Origin: Trichormus variabilis 0441 | Lineage (GTDB): Bacteria > Cyanobacteriota > Cyanobacteriia > Cyanobacteriales > Nostocaceae | Assembly: GCF_009856605.1 (NCBI RefSeq) | Contig: NZ_CP047242.1 | Span: 3,044,001 to 3,108,000 of the forward strand | Reading direction: 5' to 3' | DNA length: 64,000 nt | Part shown: one piece after another, positions 26,332 to 35,697 of the stretch | Layout of the letters: the number at the start of each line of letters is the position of its first letter | Numbering within the stretch: position 1 is the stretch's first letter | Position numbers and translations under genes: made by a program | The notes under the pieces: generated by a model | The model's input: the letters and a program-made list of their open reading frames with translations, nothing else | Told to the model about the DNA's origin: nothing | Databases searched by the model: none

Positions 26332-27144
26332 TTACGAATTACTTTGCCGTGAAGCTTGGGCGCGTTTGTTAATTTCTGACCAATTAACTACATTCCACCA
26401 GTTATTTAAATATTCAGGACGACGATTTTGATATCTGAGATAATAGGCGTGTTCCCAGACATCATTCCCCATGATTGGGTATGAACCTTCTGCGATAGGG
26501 CTATCCTGATTAGGAGTGCTGACAATCTGTAACTGTCCTTGGGGATTTCGCACTAACCAAACCCAACCACTACCAAAGCGATCGCCTCCTGCTTTGTTAA
26601 ACTGTTTTTTGAACTCTTCAAAATTGCCAAAGGTTTGGTTGATTTCTTGGGCGATGTCTCCTGTTGGTTGTCCACCGCCATTGGGACTCATAATTTGCCA
26701 GAAAATTGTATGGTTGAGATGTCCGCCACCATTATTACGTACTGTGTTGCGAATATCTTCAGGCACACTATTCAAATCCCGCAGTAAAGCTTCTACACTA
26801 CTATTTTGCAGTTCTGGATGCTTTTTCAACGCATTATTAAGGTTATTAACGTAAGCGGCATGATGTTTATCGTGATGCAGTTTCATAGTTTCTGCATCGA
26901 TCGCTTTCTCTAGTGCATCATAACCATAAGGTAATGGCGGTAACTCGGCTGGATTTGTCCCCAGTGGGCGGTCTAGAAAACCTATGGAACGTTTATCTGT
27001 TGCGGTCGCAGTGGTTTGCACAGGACTTGCTACATTAGTTGGGAGGGAATTTGCTGCCTCTTGAGGTTGGCAAGCATAAAGCATAGATGTCACTAGAATT
27101 ACCATGAAAAAGCCAATAAACCGTTGCCACAGAGATGATTTCAT
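26332..27144 (-). CDS. sodA: Superoxide dismutase (Mn/Fe family), membrane-anchored lipoprotein
   Basis: Dismutates superoxide to O2 and H2O2. The N-terminus is a lipoprotein signal with lipobox LYAC (Cys 25), then a 45-residue linker. The SOD domain begins at [13 protein letters not shown]. Metal ligands are visible in [27 protein letters not shown] and the [15 protein letters not shown] motif (Asp and His). The 270 residues exceed soluble SODs by the signal and linker. The anchored manganese enzyme of PCC 7120 (SodA, all0070 from memory) has the same design and protects thylakoid or plasma membranes. The residues seen fit the Mn type but do not exclude Fe. Confidence 0.92.
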   Translation of the reverse strand: MKSSLWQRFIGFFMVILVTSMLYACQPQEAANSLPTNVASPVQTTATATDKRSIGFLDRPLGTNPAELPPLPYGYDALEKAIDAETMKLHHDKHHAAYVNNLNNALKKHPELQNSSVEALLRDLNSVPEDIRNTVRNNGGGHLNHTIFWQIMSPNGGGQPTGDIAQEINQTFGNFEEFKKQFNKAGGDRFGSGWVWLVRNPQGQLQIVSTPNQDSPIAEGSYPIMGNDVWEHAYYLRYQNRRPEYLNNWWNVVNWSEINKRAQASRQSNS

Positions 27145-27362
27145 GTTGTTGCCTCTTGTTTGTTCTTAAATTGAGCTATAATATGCTCTGCTTATATAGT
27201 TGGTGCCAAAATTCTTAATAGCAAAGAATAAATAATTGCCAGAAAAATTGGACTTTATATGGCGCTTAAAACACAATAACTTAATCTGGATTCAGAGTTA
27301 ATAGATAATAGGTAATAAGACAATTAGATTTTATTCTTTTTAGCTGTGACGCTAGCCTGCGC

Positions 27363-27944
27363 TCACGATTTTCTCACCTGATAACGTACTAGCTCTTGAA
27401 CATCTTGAGGCTGTAGTTTTAATACTTGAGCAGTCATTGATTCTATCATATTTATTTCGGTGACTGGAAATACAAAGCTCAACTTTCTCAGTGATTTATT
27501 AGCAGTTATTACTTCAATAAATGTTATTTCTTTTTCTTTTTTAATCTCAGCTTTAATTGCCTTTAATGCTACAGGAATATTGACGGTCACTGGTTGATTA
27601 CGATTTATCTTTTTTACTTGAGGATACAATCCAAATGTTTTGGCGATCGCTGCTTCATCAAAATTAGATTTAGGAAATTCCATTTCTACTGTCTTGAGCA
27701 GAGAATCGCCAATATTAATATTAACTTTTGTTAGGCTTTGGTCTTGTTCTATTTGAGTATCAATTACCGTAAAACTCATCATTAATATAACTTGCGTCAG
27801 CTGATCAGCTTGTAACTTATCTATTGTCCTATAAGACAAAGCTAATAAGTGCTTCGTTAACAAATCACTGCCAGCCCAAAAAGAAATACCCACCAGCAAA
27901 AGTGACATAATAATCAGCAAAATATGTGGACGTAAATCAGGCAT
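27363..27944 (-). CDS. Conserved protein with one membrane anchor, function unknown
   Basis: A 193-residue protein with one N-terminal hydrophobic segment (about residues 7-26, HILLIIMSLLLVGISFWAGS) acting as anchor or uncleaved signal. A soluble beta-rich region follows, containing two similar hydrophobic/charged stretches. No cysteines, catalytic motif or known domain is recognisable. It lies between sodA (same strand, 218 bp upstream of sodA) and a divergent response regulator, and could share a promoter region with the latter. Probably exported to the periplasm or lumen. Confidence 0.65.
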   Translation of the reverse strand: MPDLRPHILLIIMSLLLVGISFWAGSDLLTKHLLALSYRTIDKLQADQLTQVILMMSFTVIDTQIEQDQSLTKVNINIGDSLLKTVEMEFPKSNFDEAAIAKTFGLYPQVKKINRNQPVTVNIPVALKAIKAEIKKEKEITFIEVITANKSLRKLSFVFPVTEINMIESMTAQVLKLQPQDVQELVRYQVRKS

Positions 27945-28154
27945 AGATGTAATTTGTCAAGTAAAATGGTCTTAAATCTTTAATAAGGTCTGAAAAAATT
28001 TATCAATTTTCCAGTAAAACTATCTATTGATAGATATATAATCTGTCTCCTGGTCGAACAAATCAAAATATAAAATTGGGATAGTAGTTATGATAGATAT
28101 CAAAACACTTATCTTTATTAAAAAGGATCTGACAATTCCATCCCCAAAAATCTT

Positions 28155-28829
28155 ATGCGGATATTACTAGTGGAAGATGATTATGAACAATTAGAGCCAT
28201 TACAAGGTATCTTATCGGAAGCTGGCTATATTGTAGATACGGCGGAAGACGGAGAAATTGCCGAGTGGTTGATTTCCCAAAAGGATTATGACCTACTGAT
28301 TTTAGATTGGATGCTACCCACAATAAGCGGGTTAAGTTTGTGCCGCCAGTATCGTTGTTCGGGTAAAACTGCACCTATATTGATGCTAACGGCCAGAGAC
28401 ACCACACCAGACAAAGTGATGGGTTTAGATGCTGGTGCAGATGATTATCTCGTCAAACCCGCAGACTTAGTAGAACTGTTGGCGCGGGTTCGTGCTTTAG
28501 CAAGGCGAGTTCCCAATTGGCAAGGAGACAGCTTGCGTGTTGCAGACTTACAATTGCATCTAGCATATTTAACCGTAGAACGAGAGCAACTCAAAGTCGA
28601 GCTATCTCCCCGTGAAGCACGATTACTCGAATACCTCATGCGTCACCCCAATCAGGTTTTAACTCGCAGCCAGATAGAAGAAGCACTGTGGGAGTGGGGA
28701 ATGGAACCAGAAAGCAATGCTTTAACCGTACTGGTACGCAAGCTGCGACACCGTTTGCAGCAAGTAGATGCAGCAGAGTGGATTAGAACGGTTTATGGTA
28801 TGGGTTATCGCCTAAATCCACAATATTAA
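28155..28829 (+). CDS. OmpR/PhoB-family response regulator
   Basis: A two-component DNA-binding regulator of 224 residues. The receiver domain (1-120) has the acidic pair in LLVEDD, the phosphoacceptor Asp in LLILDWMLP (about 51), the Thr in LMLTARD and the Lys in YLVKPAD. The C-terminal winged helix (about 128-222) shows LSPREARLLEYLMRHPNQVL and VRKLRHRL...IRTVYGMGYRL. No histidine kinase gene is in the window, so the partner is encoded elsewhere. It is divergent from the unknown membrane-anchored gene. Targets cannot be inferred, although sodA is two genes away. Confidence 0.92.
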   Translation: MRILLVEDDYEQLEPLQGILSEAGYIVDTAEDGEIAEWLISQKDYDLLILDWMLPTISGLSLCRQYRCSGKTAPILMLTARDTTPDKVMGLDAGADDYLVKPADLVELLARVRALARRVPNWQGDSLRVADLQLHLAYLTVEREQLKVELSPREARLLEYLMRHPNQVLTRSQIEEALWEWGMEPESNALTVLVRKLRHRLQQVDAAEWIRTVYGMGYRLNPQY

Positions 28830-28951
28830 ATATTGTCAATCAATGGGATAATTGCCTAAAAGATAGGGACTGGGAATTGGGAACTAGGTGAAGCCGGAGA
28901 ACATAACTAATTACCCACTACCTATTACCCATTACCTTATGAACAGTTCTG

Positions 28952-29743
28952 ATGACTACAAAAGCGATCGCAATATTTGATATAGATGGAGTTATCCGCG
29001 ATGTTGGGGGTTCCTATCGTCGAGCCTTAGCAGACACGGTAGAGTACTTTACAAATAAGGCCTATCGTCCCACTTCTTTAGAAATTGATGAACTGAAATC
29101 CGAAGGTATTTGGAACAACGATTGGGAAGCGTCTCAAGAATTAATCTCCCGTTACTTTGCAGCTCAAGGAACACGCCGTGAACAATTGCAACTAGACTAC
29201 AACAATATAGTTGCCTTTTTTCAATCCCGTTACCGTGGCCCAGACCCAGACAATTGGACGGGATATATCTGTGATGAACCGTTATTATTACAACCAAGTT
29301 ATTTAGAACAACTTACACAAGCGGGTATTGCTTGGGGATTTTTTAGCGGTGCTACTCGTGGTTCTGCTAACTATGTTTTAAAACAACGTTTGGGTTTACA
29401 CTCTCCCGTACTCATTGCAATGGAAGATGCGCCAGGTAAACCAGACCCCACAGGACTTTTTGCAACTATTAGCCAGTTAGAGGATGGGCTAGAGGAAAAA
29501 TCAGTAATTCTCTATGTCGGAGACACGGTAGCAGATATGTACACAGTCAGCAAGGCTAGAGAAATCAAACCTCACCGTACTTGGATTGGAGTAGGTATCT
29601 TACCGCCTCATGTCCAAGAAACAGCAGCCCGTCGAGAAGCTTATGCACAAACATTAGTAACAGCCGGTGCAGCAGTAGTTTTAAGTAATGTTGAACAGTT
29701 AAATCCAGCGCAAATACAAGAGTTATTACAGCAGTTGTCTTAA
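28952..29743 (+). CDS. HAD-superfamily phosphatase-like hydrolase
   Basis: A 263-residue haloacid-dehalogenase-type protein. Motif I is IFDIDGVIRDVGGSYRRA, with the DxD Asp pair. A helical cap region follows (about 40-110). Motif II lies near FFSGATRGS, and motif III/IV is GKPDPTGLF...VILYVGDTVADM with the catalytic Asp pair. It resembles the cyanobacterial/plant TIGR01548 subgroup, sometimes annotated as phosphoglycolate-phosphatase-like or associated with histidine biosynthesis. The substrate is unknown. It stands alone, followed by nested repeats. Confidence 0.85.
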   Translation: MTTKAIAIFDIDGVIRDVGGSYRRALADTVEYFTNKAYRPTSLEIDELKSEGIWNNDWEASQELISRYFAAQGTRREQLQLDYNNIVAFFQSRYRGPDPDNWTGYICDEPLLLQPSYLEQLTQAGIAWGFFSGATRGSANYVLKQRLGLHSPVLIAMEDAPGKPDPTGLFATISQLEDGLEEKSVILYVGDTVADMYTVSKAREIKPHRTWIGVGILPPHVQETAARREAYAQTLVTAGAAVVLSNVEQLNPAQIQELLQQLS

Positions 29744-29747
29744 CAAT

Positions 29748-30003
29748 AGGACTTACGTACCCAGATTTTCTGTTGAGACCGGGTGTAGGGGTGTAAAACA
29801 TTTATTTTGAATTTTAAGCTTTAGCTTCCCGTAGGGTATTTTGAATTGATTCATACCCTTCTCCAAACCCTTGATCTTTCGTTGTCATGCGTAATACCAA
29901 TTTGAAAAAAGAATGCGATAGATAAACCATCCGTAGAGACGCGATAAATCGCGTCTTCACCCCATGATGTGTTGCAATCATTATTTGAATTGGTATAAGT
30001 CCT
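29748..30003. repeat. Family C element carrying a nested family D element
   Basis: The outer element begins AGGACTTACGTACCCAGATT at 29748. Its right end TGCGTAAGTCCT is split. A 101-bp element (29895-29995) with perfect TACCAATT/AATTGGTA ends and an inner palindrome (GACGCGAT-AA-ATCGCGTC) lies inside it, flanked by TAA on both sides (29892-29894, 29996-29998). Removing the insert and one TAA restores the consensus end exactly. Confidence 0.85.
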
Positions 30004-30005
30004 AA

Positions 30006-30355
30006 GCAGTTCAAAATTAAACCTATTCCCAAGTCTTAACTTTACGATCAAGGCAAAAATACGTAAGTAAATAACTATCAATAAGGGCTGTTAACATTTA
30101 ACAGCCCTCACAATGGATTGTGCAACTTAAAAACAGAGTAGCTTATCTGCTAGATCAATCAATTAAATGCGTAGTACTATACTCCGAAAAAACTACTATA
30201 ATCACGTTTTTTCACTGAAAATACATCAAGTTTTCATATTCAAATAAGTGTACTTACTTATACTGTATATAGCGCTGCAAAAAAGATTAAAAACTTGAGG
30301 TGCATTTGGCTCAAGCATGAATTGATTCCTTTTATCTCATGTCATTTAAAGAAAT
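30006..30355. other. Intergenic region before the glycosyltransferase gene
   Basis: Contains a perfect 11-bp hairpin at 30085-30108 (stem AGGGCTGTTAA, 3-base loop closed by TTAACAGCCCT) without a T run on either side, then AT-rich sequence leading to the glycosyltransferase. No coding frame is supported. Confidence 0.55.
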
Positions 30356-31321
30356 ATGATCATCAAATTCACCGTGGTGATATGCACTTATAACGGTGCA
30401 ACAAGACTGCCTAATGTACTTGATAAATTGCAAAATCAAATAGGTACAGAAGCGATTCCGTGGGAAATACTTGTAGTTGATAACAACAGTACAGACAGCA
30501 CCAAACAAGTAGTCCAGCAGTATCAAAATACTTGTTTTAAATTCGGGCAATTGCGATATAGTTTTGAGCCAGAACAAGGATTAGCGATCGCCCGTCAACA
30601 CGCTGTTGCAGCAGCCAGAGGAGAGCTAATTGGCTTTTTAGATGACGATAATGTTCCCTCTCCCACATGGGTTGCTAGTGCCTATTTATTTGCTCAAAAT
30701 CATCCTCGTGCAGGTGCTTATGGTAGTCGTATTCAGGGTGAATTTGAAGCTCCTCCTCCAGCTGATTTCCAACGCATAGCAGCACTACTAGCCTTAACAG
30801 AGCGAGGCTCGAACAAGCTGCTCTATGAGCCAAAAAAAAAGGTACTGCCCCCTGGAGCCGGGTTAGTGGTGCGAAAACAAGCTTGGTTAGAAAATGTGCC
30901 AGAAAGATGTTTTCTCCAAGGTCGAGTTTGCGAACCCTATTTACCAGGGGAAGATTTAGAAGCACTACTACATATTCAACAAGCCGGATGGGATATTTGG
31001 TATAACCCAGAAATGCAAATAACTCACCAAATCCCTCATTGGCGGTTAAAGAAAGATTATCTTGTTGATTTATGCCGTGGTATTGGGTTGAGCCGTTATC
31101 ACACGCGGATGTTGAGTGTTAAACCTTGGCAAGCTCCTGTTTTATTTTGGGTATATATTTTTAATGATCTACGTAAACTTCTTCTGCACTTATGCAAATA
31201 TCGCGGTAGCGTCAAGAGGGATTTGATTGCAGCTTGTGAACTGGAACTATTTATTGGTAGCTTGCTAAGTCCTCCCTATATTTGGCAAGCATACATCAAA
31301 AAATATTTTCATTTAATTTGA
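30356..31321 (+). CDS. Family 2 glycosyltransferase (HpsE-like)
   Basis: A 321-residue GT-A enzyme transferring a sugar from a nucleotide donor. The N-terminal FTVVICTYNGATRLPNVLDK and ILVVDNNSTDST are the nucleotide-binding segments. The metal-binding motif is FLDDDNVP (about 97-103), and the acceptor-side PGEDLEALLH acts as an ED motif. Weak hydrophobic segments near the C-terminus (FWVYIFNDLRKLLLH) suggest peripheral membrane contact. It resembles HpsE-type transferases of hormogonium polysaccharide synthesis, but no other hps gene is near, so the role in exopolysaccharide or glycolipid assembly is inferred. Confidence 0.85.
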   Translation: MIIKFTVVICTYNGATRLPNVLDKLQNQIGTEAIPWEILVVDNNSTDSTKQVVQQYQNTCFKFGQLRYSFEPEQGLAIARQHAVAAARGELIGFLDDDNVPSPTWVASAYLFAQNHPRAGAYGSRIQGEFEAPPPADFQRIAALLALTERGSNKLLYEPKKKVLPPGAGLVVRKQAWLENVPERCFLQGRVCEPYLPGEDLEALLHIQQAGWDIWYNPEMQITHQIPHWRLKKDYLVDLCRGIGLSRYHTRMLSVKPWQAPVLFWVYIFNDLRKLLLHLCKYRGSVKRDLIAACELELFIGSLLSPPYIWQAYIKKYFHLI

Positions 31322-31449
31322 GTCTCCAACTTCGCCTCCATTGGAGACTCACGTTAATTTACGCCACCGCGAACCGTCCCCTACACCCTCCAAGAGTTGC
31401 GTACACTCACTAAATAAGGCAAAATTGATAACACTAATTGGTTGCCAAT

Positions 31450-32925
31450 ATGCGTGTTCCAATAGTTGTGATTTTGGTGGTGGGGCTATTCGTGAGTCGG
31501 GAACATCAGCCAGTACTGGCGAATTTTCCGGTGGAGACGAAAGATTTGTCTGACGGAACGGTTATTGATGGATACGCCAAATATGGTGATTATGTAGGTG
31601 TTCCGGAAACGGGTGAACTTACCCAAACAATTGTTCAGGATGTGCAAATTCGGTTTATCGACGACAATAATCAGTCTGTAGATGAGCAGGGAAAACCGAT
31701 TATAGGACGCACCCAAAAAGATTTTATTTTAGGTTTGTTAAAACTCAAGCCTGGTCAAATATTCCGTGATGAAGCTCTACAGGCAGATTTGCGAAGATTG
31801 CAGAAACTAGAGTCATTCACTTATGTTAGGGCTTACCGAGAAGAAAATCCCTTTGGGGTAAGTATTATTTATGATGTTAAAGAGCGCCGCTTTCCTAGTT
31901 GGAATTACGGTATAGGCAATAACGATGATATTGGCTTGTCTGGCCGGGTAACTTATAAAGATGCCAACATTAGCGGTTTAAATGACCAACTGACAACAAC
32001 CGTGCAGGTTAGCGGTAAAGATATCCAATTTAATAGCCGATTTACAAGTCCTTATCGTCCAGGAGAACCAGAACGTCTGGGTTATAGTGTAACAGCTTTC
32101 CGCGATCGCCAAATATCCCGTACCTTTGATGATGAGATCAGACTAGCCAATGGTAACAGAACCAGGGAAGGTAGATTTGGTGGTTCTGTGGCTTTACTCC
32201 GTTCTTTTGATGAATGGGATGGGGCGTTAGGTTTTAACTACACCAGGATTAGTCTCCGTGATCAAGATTACAACGTTGTCCGGGCTGATGGCTTAGGTAA
32301 TCCGCTTTCGGCAAGTGGTAAGGGCATTGATGACCTATTTACATTATCCTTGGCTGTAACGAGAGATTTACGAGATCATCGCCTCAATCCCACTCAAGGT
32401 TCAATTCTCACCCTCAGCACCGAACAAGCCATTCCCTTGGGACTAGGGAATATTTTTAGTAACCGTCTCCAAGGAAACTATATTCAATATCTACCAGTCA
32501 CCTGGATAGGAAATCAGAATCTTACAGATAATCCGGAGATGGTGGCTGTAAATTTGCAACTTGGCACAATTTTTGGAGAATTTCCCCCGGCTGATGCGTT
32601 TAATTTAGGCGGGCTAAATTCGGTACGCGGTTATGGTTCAGGAAAACTCGCCAGTGGTCGCAGTTATGGTTTAGCTTCTGTGGAATATCGTTTTCCCATT
32701 GTGGAGTCAATCGGCGGAGTTGTATTTACCGATTTCGCCTCAGATTTTGGTTCTGGTAAAACAGTCATCGGGGAACCAGGTGTAGTCAGAAACAAACCGG
32801 GAAGCGGCTTTGGCTATGGCTTAGGAGTCCGCTTAAACTCTCCTTTTGGTTTATTTCGTGGTGACTTGGGAGTTAGTGACCAAGGAGAAATCAGATTTGA
32901 GATTACAACTGGACAAAGATTTTAA
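31450..32925 (+). CDS. Omp85/BamA-TamA family outer-membrane protein
   Basis: An outer-membrane beta-barrel assembly or translocation protein. From the ATG at 31450 (MRVPIVVILVVGLFVSREHQ) a signal peptide is visible. A TTG at 31438 is open but unlikely. About residues 65-145 form a single POTRA-type domain (IVQDVQIRFIDDNNQ...GLLKLKPGQIFR). The rest is the bacterial surface antigen barrel with the conserved D..RDHRLNPTQGSILTL, FNLGGLNSVRGYGSGKL and the C-terminal aromatic F (TGQRF). At 491 residues it is short, with few POTRA domains, like PCC 7120 Alr0075 (from memory), one of three Omp85 proteins. It may be a TamA- or FhaC-like branch. Confidence 0.9.
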   Translation: MRVPIVVILVVGLFVSREHQPVLANFPVETKDLSDGTVIDGYAKYGDYVGVPETGELTQTIVQDVQIRFIDDNNQSVDEQGKPIIGRTQKDFILGLLKLKPGQIFRDEALQADLRRLQKLESFTYVRAYREENPFGVSIIYDVKERRFPSWNYGIGNNDDIGLSGRVTYKDANISGLNDQLTTTVQVSGKDIQFNSRFTSPYRPGEPERLGYSVTAFRDRQISRTFDDEIRLANGNRTREGRFGGSVALLRSFDEWDGALGFNYTRISLRDQDYNVVRADGLGNPLSASGKGIDDLFTLSLAVTRDLRDHRLNPTQGSILTLSTEQAIPLGLGNIFSNRLQGNYIQYLPVTWIGNQNLTDNPEMVAVNLQLGTIFGEFPPADAFNLGGLNSVRGYGSGKLASGRSYGLASVEYRFPIVESIGGVVFTDFASDFGSGKTVIGEPGVVRNKPGSGFGYGLGVRLNSPFGLFRGDLGVSDQGEIRFEITTGQRF

Positions 32926-33037
32926 TCAATAGTCAATAAGTGATTGGTCAAATATCATTATTTTTCTCACTACTTCCCCCAATCTAAGGCAAAAGAAAAA
33001 ATCTTTTACCTTTTTACTTTTTACTTTCTTGTCCCCA

Positions 33038-33814
33038 ATGATGAAATATTGGCGTGAAACCATCGCAGTTACCAAACGTATTTTAATTGAACTGTTACGC
33101 CGTAGACGCAGTTTGATTTTTTGGAGTATCTTCCCGATTTCGGTACTGACTTTGAGTGGTTTTATATTAGCAGAACGGGCGGAACTACCCCTAGCTGATG
33201 CTTTTTCCTATGCTGCACCTTCAACTTTAGTGGGTGCTGCACTGTTCTTTAGTTGCTTGGGCGGTACTGTGTCTACTGTAGTAGCAGAAAGAGAACAACA
33301 AACCCTCAAACGTCTTTTTCTGTCTCCCTTGAGTGGTTTATCTTATTTTTTGGGGATTTTCCTGGCCCATAGTTGCATTGGTATTGGTCAGGCTTTATTA
33401 ATTTATGCGATCGCTGCTTTTTGGGGCGCAACTTTTAAAGGTTCAATTTTATTAGGATTGGGAATTATTTTTCTGAGTATTGCTGCTTACGTTGGTTTGG
33501 GTTTTATTCTCGGTACACAATTAGCCAGGCGGATTGAAGATGTCAATTCTTTGGTAGCCGCCTTTGGCGTTCCTTTATTAATTCTGGGTGGGGCATTTTT
33601 ACCGACTGCATTGTTTCCTAAAACCCTGATCAATATAGCTAAATATAATCCCATTTATCATATGAATGAAGCTTTAGTTGCTGTATCTTCAAAAGGGGAA
33701 CCAGTTGATAAAATAGCTTCACACATTACTTTTTTATTAGCATTCGCTATAGCGATGATTATTGGTGGTTGGTTATCGTATCAACGAATGTTAATTGTAG
33801 AGAGAAGATTATAA
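33038..33814 (+). CDS. ABC-2 type exporter permease
   Basis: A 258-residue integral membrane subunit with about six hydrophobic segments, including SLIFWSIFPISVLTLSGFIL, FFSCLGGTVSTVVAEREQQT and a final ALIMIIGGW-type helix. EREQQTLKRLFLSPLSG after the second segment is the typical ABC-2 coupling region. I place the start at ATG 33038, since the upstream TTG at 33029 lacks support. The gene ends 12 bp before the ATG of the ATPase, so the two are cotranscribed. The substrate, drug or lipid-like, is unknown. Confidence 0.88.
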   Translation: MMKYWRETIAVTKRILIELLRRRRSLIFWSIFPISVLTLSGFILAERAELPLADAFSYAAPSTLVGAALFFSCLGGTVSTVVAEREQQTLKRLFLSPLSGLSYFLGIFLAHSCIGIGQALLIYAIAAFWGATFKGSILLGLGIIFLSIAAYVGLGFILGTQLARRIEDVNSLVAAFGVPLLILGGAFLPTALFPKTLINIAKYNPIYHMNEALVAVSSKGEPVDKIASHITFLLAFAIAMIIGGWLSYQRMLIVERRL

Positions 33815-33826
33815 TTGAGCAGAAAG

Positions 33827-34720
33827 ATGCTAAATATTCATAATTTAAATAAATCCTATGGCGATCGTCAGGTTCTACAAAATTTAACTCTGAATATTAC
33901 TAACAGTGAAATTTACGGTTTACTAGGTGCAAATGGCTCTGGTAAAACCACAACAATTAATATTATTTGTAATTTACTGAAAGCTGATAGTGGTGAGATT
34001 AAACTTAATAATCAGCTTATTTCTGAATCAACCAAAAAACTAATTGGTATTGCCCCTCAAGAAAATCTTTTATATAAAACCCTGACTTGTGAAGAAAATC
34101 TCCAGTTTTTTGGAGAAATTTATGGCTTAAGTAGAAAAAATATTCAAAAACAAACTAAAGATATTTTAGATGCTATCAACTTATCAGATAGGGCAAAAAG
34201 TCCGGTAGAAACTTTGAGTGGCGGGATGCAACGGCGATTAAATATTGCTGTAGCATTAGTACATCAGCCGAAGTTGGTAATTCTTGATGAACCAACTACA
34301 GGTTTAGATATTGAAGCACGTTACGAAATTTGGGAATTGATTCGACGACTGAAAACTCAGGGAATTACAGTTTTACTCACCACTCATTTATTAGATGAAG
34401 CAGAACGCTTATGTGAAAAAATTGGTATCCTTAAAAACGGACAGATTTTAGTTGAGGGTAGTTTAGCTGAGTTACGTAATTTAATTCCAGCACAAGAGGT
34501 TTTATTATTGAAAACTACACAAGAAAAAGAGGCGATCGCTCGCGCTCAAACCTACGGTTTTACCCATAGATACTATGATCAAGAATTAGCCTTCTGGCTA
34601 CCTGAATCTTTGGAGTTAAAAGAGATAATTTCTCGTTTTGAAGGTATAAATATCGAGGCAATTTCTCGCCAACCAGTAAAACTAGAACATATTTATTTAG
34701 AAGTAACTCAACAAATTTAA
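33827..34720 (+). CDS. ABC-2 type exporter ATPase
   Basis: The ATP-binding partner of the preceding permease. Walker A is GANGSGKTTT, the Q-loop is in IAPQENLLYKTLTC, the signature is LSGGMQRRLNIAVAL and Walker B is LVILDEPTTGLD, followed by the switch His in TTHLLDEAE. These are features of the CcmA/DrrA class. About 80 C-terminal residues form the class's variable tail. The ATG at 33827 begins MLNIHNLNKSYG. A TTG at 33815 that abuts the permease stop is the alternative. 297 residues. Confidence 0.9.
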   Translation: MLNIHNLNKSYGDRQVLQNLTLNITNSEIYGLLGANGSGKTTTINIICNLLKADSGEIKLNNQLISESTKKLIGIAPQENLLYKTLTCEENLQFFGEIYGLSRKNIQKQTKDILDAINLSDRAKSPVETLSGGMQRRLNIAVALVHQPKLVILDEPTTGLDIEARYEIWELIRRLKTQGITVLLTTHLLDEAERLCEKIGILKNGQILVEGSLAELRNLIPAQEVLLLKTTQEKEAIARAQTYGFTHRYYDQELAFWLPESLELKEIISRFEGINIEAISRQPVKLEHIYLEVTQQI

Positions 34721-34749
34721 AATCTCCGAGAACACATTCTCTACCTTAT

Positions 34750-34850
34750 ATCTTGCACCACTCTCTTATTGCCAAAATCACAGGCTAAAAGGCTGCTTAT
34801 TTCGTAGGGTGGGCAATGTCCACCACTTGCTTATTGAGCAGGTGCAAGAT
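34750..34850. repeat. Small inverted-repeat element, ATCTTGCACC ends
   Basis: About 101 bp with 10-bp perfect inverted ends (ATCTTGCACC / GGTGCAAGAT) and an inner GGTGGGCAATGTCCACC-like block. It is non-coding, between the exporter operon and the next gene. No clear target duplication is visible. Confidence 0.6.
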
Positions 34851-34894
34851 GTCAGCTACTCTTGGATCAATTAATGTGATAAATAAACAAATCC

Positions 34895-35437
34895 ATGAAT
34901 AAACATTCATCCTTAGAATGGATAATTATTACTTCCATACTCACAGTCAGCAGTGTTGCCTATCTTAGCAATCAATTCATTTTCAAAAATGCTGAAAAAA
35001 AGCAATTAGAGGTAGCCCAAGAAAACTGGCTTAAACAGGGAATCTCACATTATAGAATTACTATTAATTATTTGTCTCCCAATAAATGTCAGCAAGAAGT
35101 TGAGATTAAAAATGAAACAGTAGTTGCTGTCAAGAACAACACTTGTACAAGTATATCTCCATTAACTGTTACGGAGATGTTCAAGGAAATTGAACTGCTT
35201 GCAACAGGAAAAGAATGCGGGCCAAATGGATGCGCTTGTGATGGAACTATAGGAGTAGATGCTACCTATGATGATCGATTTGGATACCCACACCGAGTTG
35301 CAATTAAATTACAACCGGAAAAACGTTGGTTACACTTCAATTCTTTGAGTGATATATATCCTGGAAGAAACTGCACATTAGTAGGCTATATCAATAAAAG
35401 AATCATTATTCGTGATTTTACTCCTCTCGACAATTAA
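34895..35437 (+). CDS. DUF6174-like exported protein
   Basis: A 180-residue protein with an N-terminal membrane anchor or signal (about 9-29, WIIITSILTVSSVAYLSNQF). The rest resembles DUF6174: YRITINYLSPNKCQQEVEIK, a middle VTEMFKEIELLATG helix and YDDRFGYPHRVAIKL. Seven cysteines in the exported part (for example KECGPNGCACDG) suggest disulfides or metal binding. Function unknown. It is flanked by two repeat clusters, so it may be a mobile or variable gene. Confidence 0.65.
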   Translation: MNKHSSLEWIIITSILTVSSVAYLSNQFIFKNAEKKQLEVAQENWLKQGISHYRITINYLSPNKCQQEVEIKNETVVAVKNNTCTSISPLTVTEMFKEIELLATGKECGPNGCACDGTIGVDATYDDRFGYPHRVAIKLQPEKRWLHFNSLSDIYPGRNCTLVGYINKRIIIRDFTPLDN

Positions 35438-35444
35438 ACATTCA

Positions 35445-35679
35445 TACCAAATTAATATGAAGCTGCGCCAAATAAATGATGTAGAGCCGTTGCATACAAA
35501 GTCTCTACAGTACAGAATAAAGTGTATCTTCATCAATAAATGCTTAGGACTTACGCACACAGGTTGTCTGTTGAGACCGGGTGTAAGGGTATAGGGGTGT
35601 AAGGGTTTCAAACATTTATACCTCTATACCCTTCTCCAAACCCTTGATATTTCGTTTTCATGCGTAAGTCCTAACGGTA
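35445..35679. repeat. Family B element interrupted by a family C element
   Basis: A family B copy starts TACCAAATTAATATGAAGCT at 35445, carries the partly decayed palindrome, and its right end CGGTA lies at 35675-35679. Between CATCAATAAA and CGGTA sits an intact family C element (35544-35674) with perfect 14-bp ends TTAGGACTTACGCA/TGCGTAAGTCCTAA. The outer flanks TCA/TTA suggest a mutated TNA duplication. Confidence 0.75.
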
Positions 35680-35697
35680 TTACAGAATGAGAAAATA

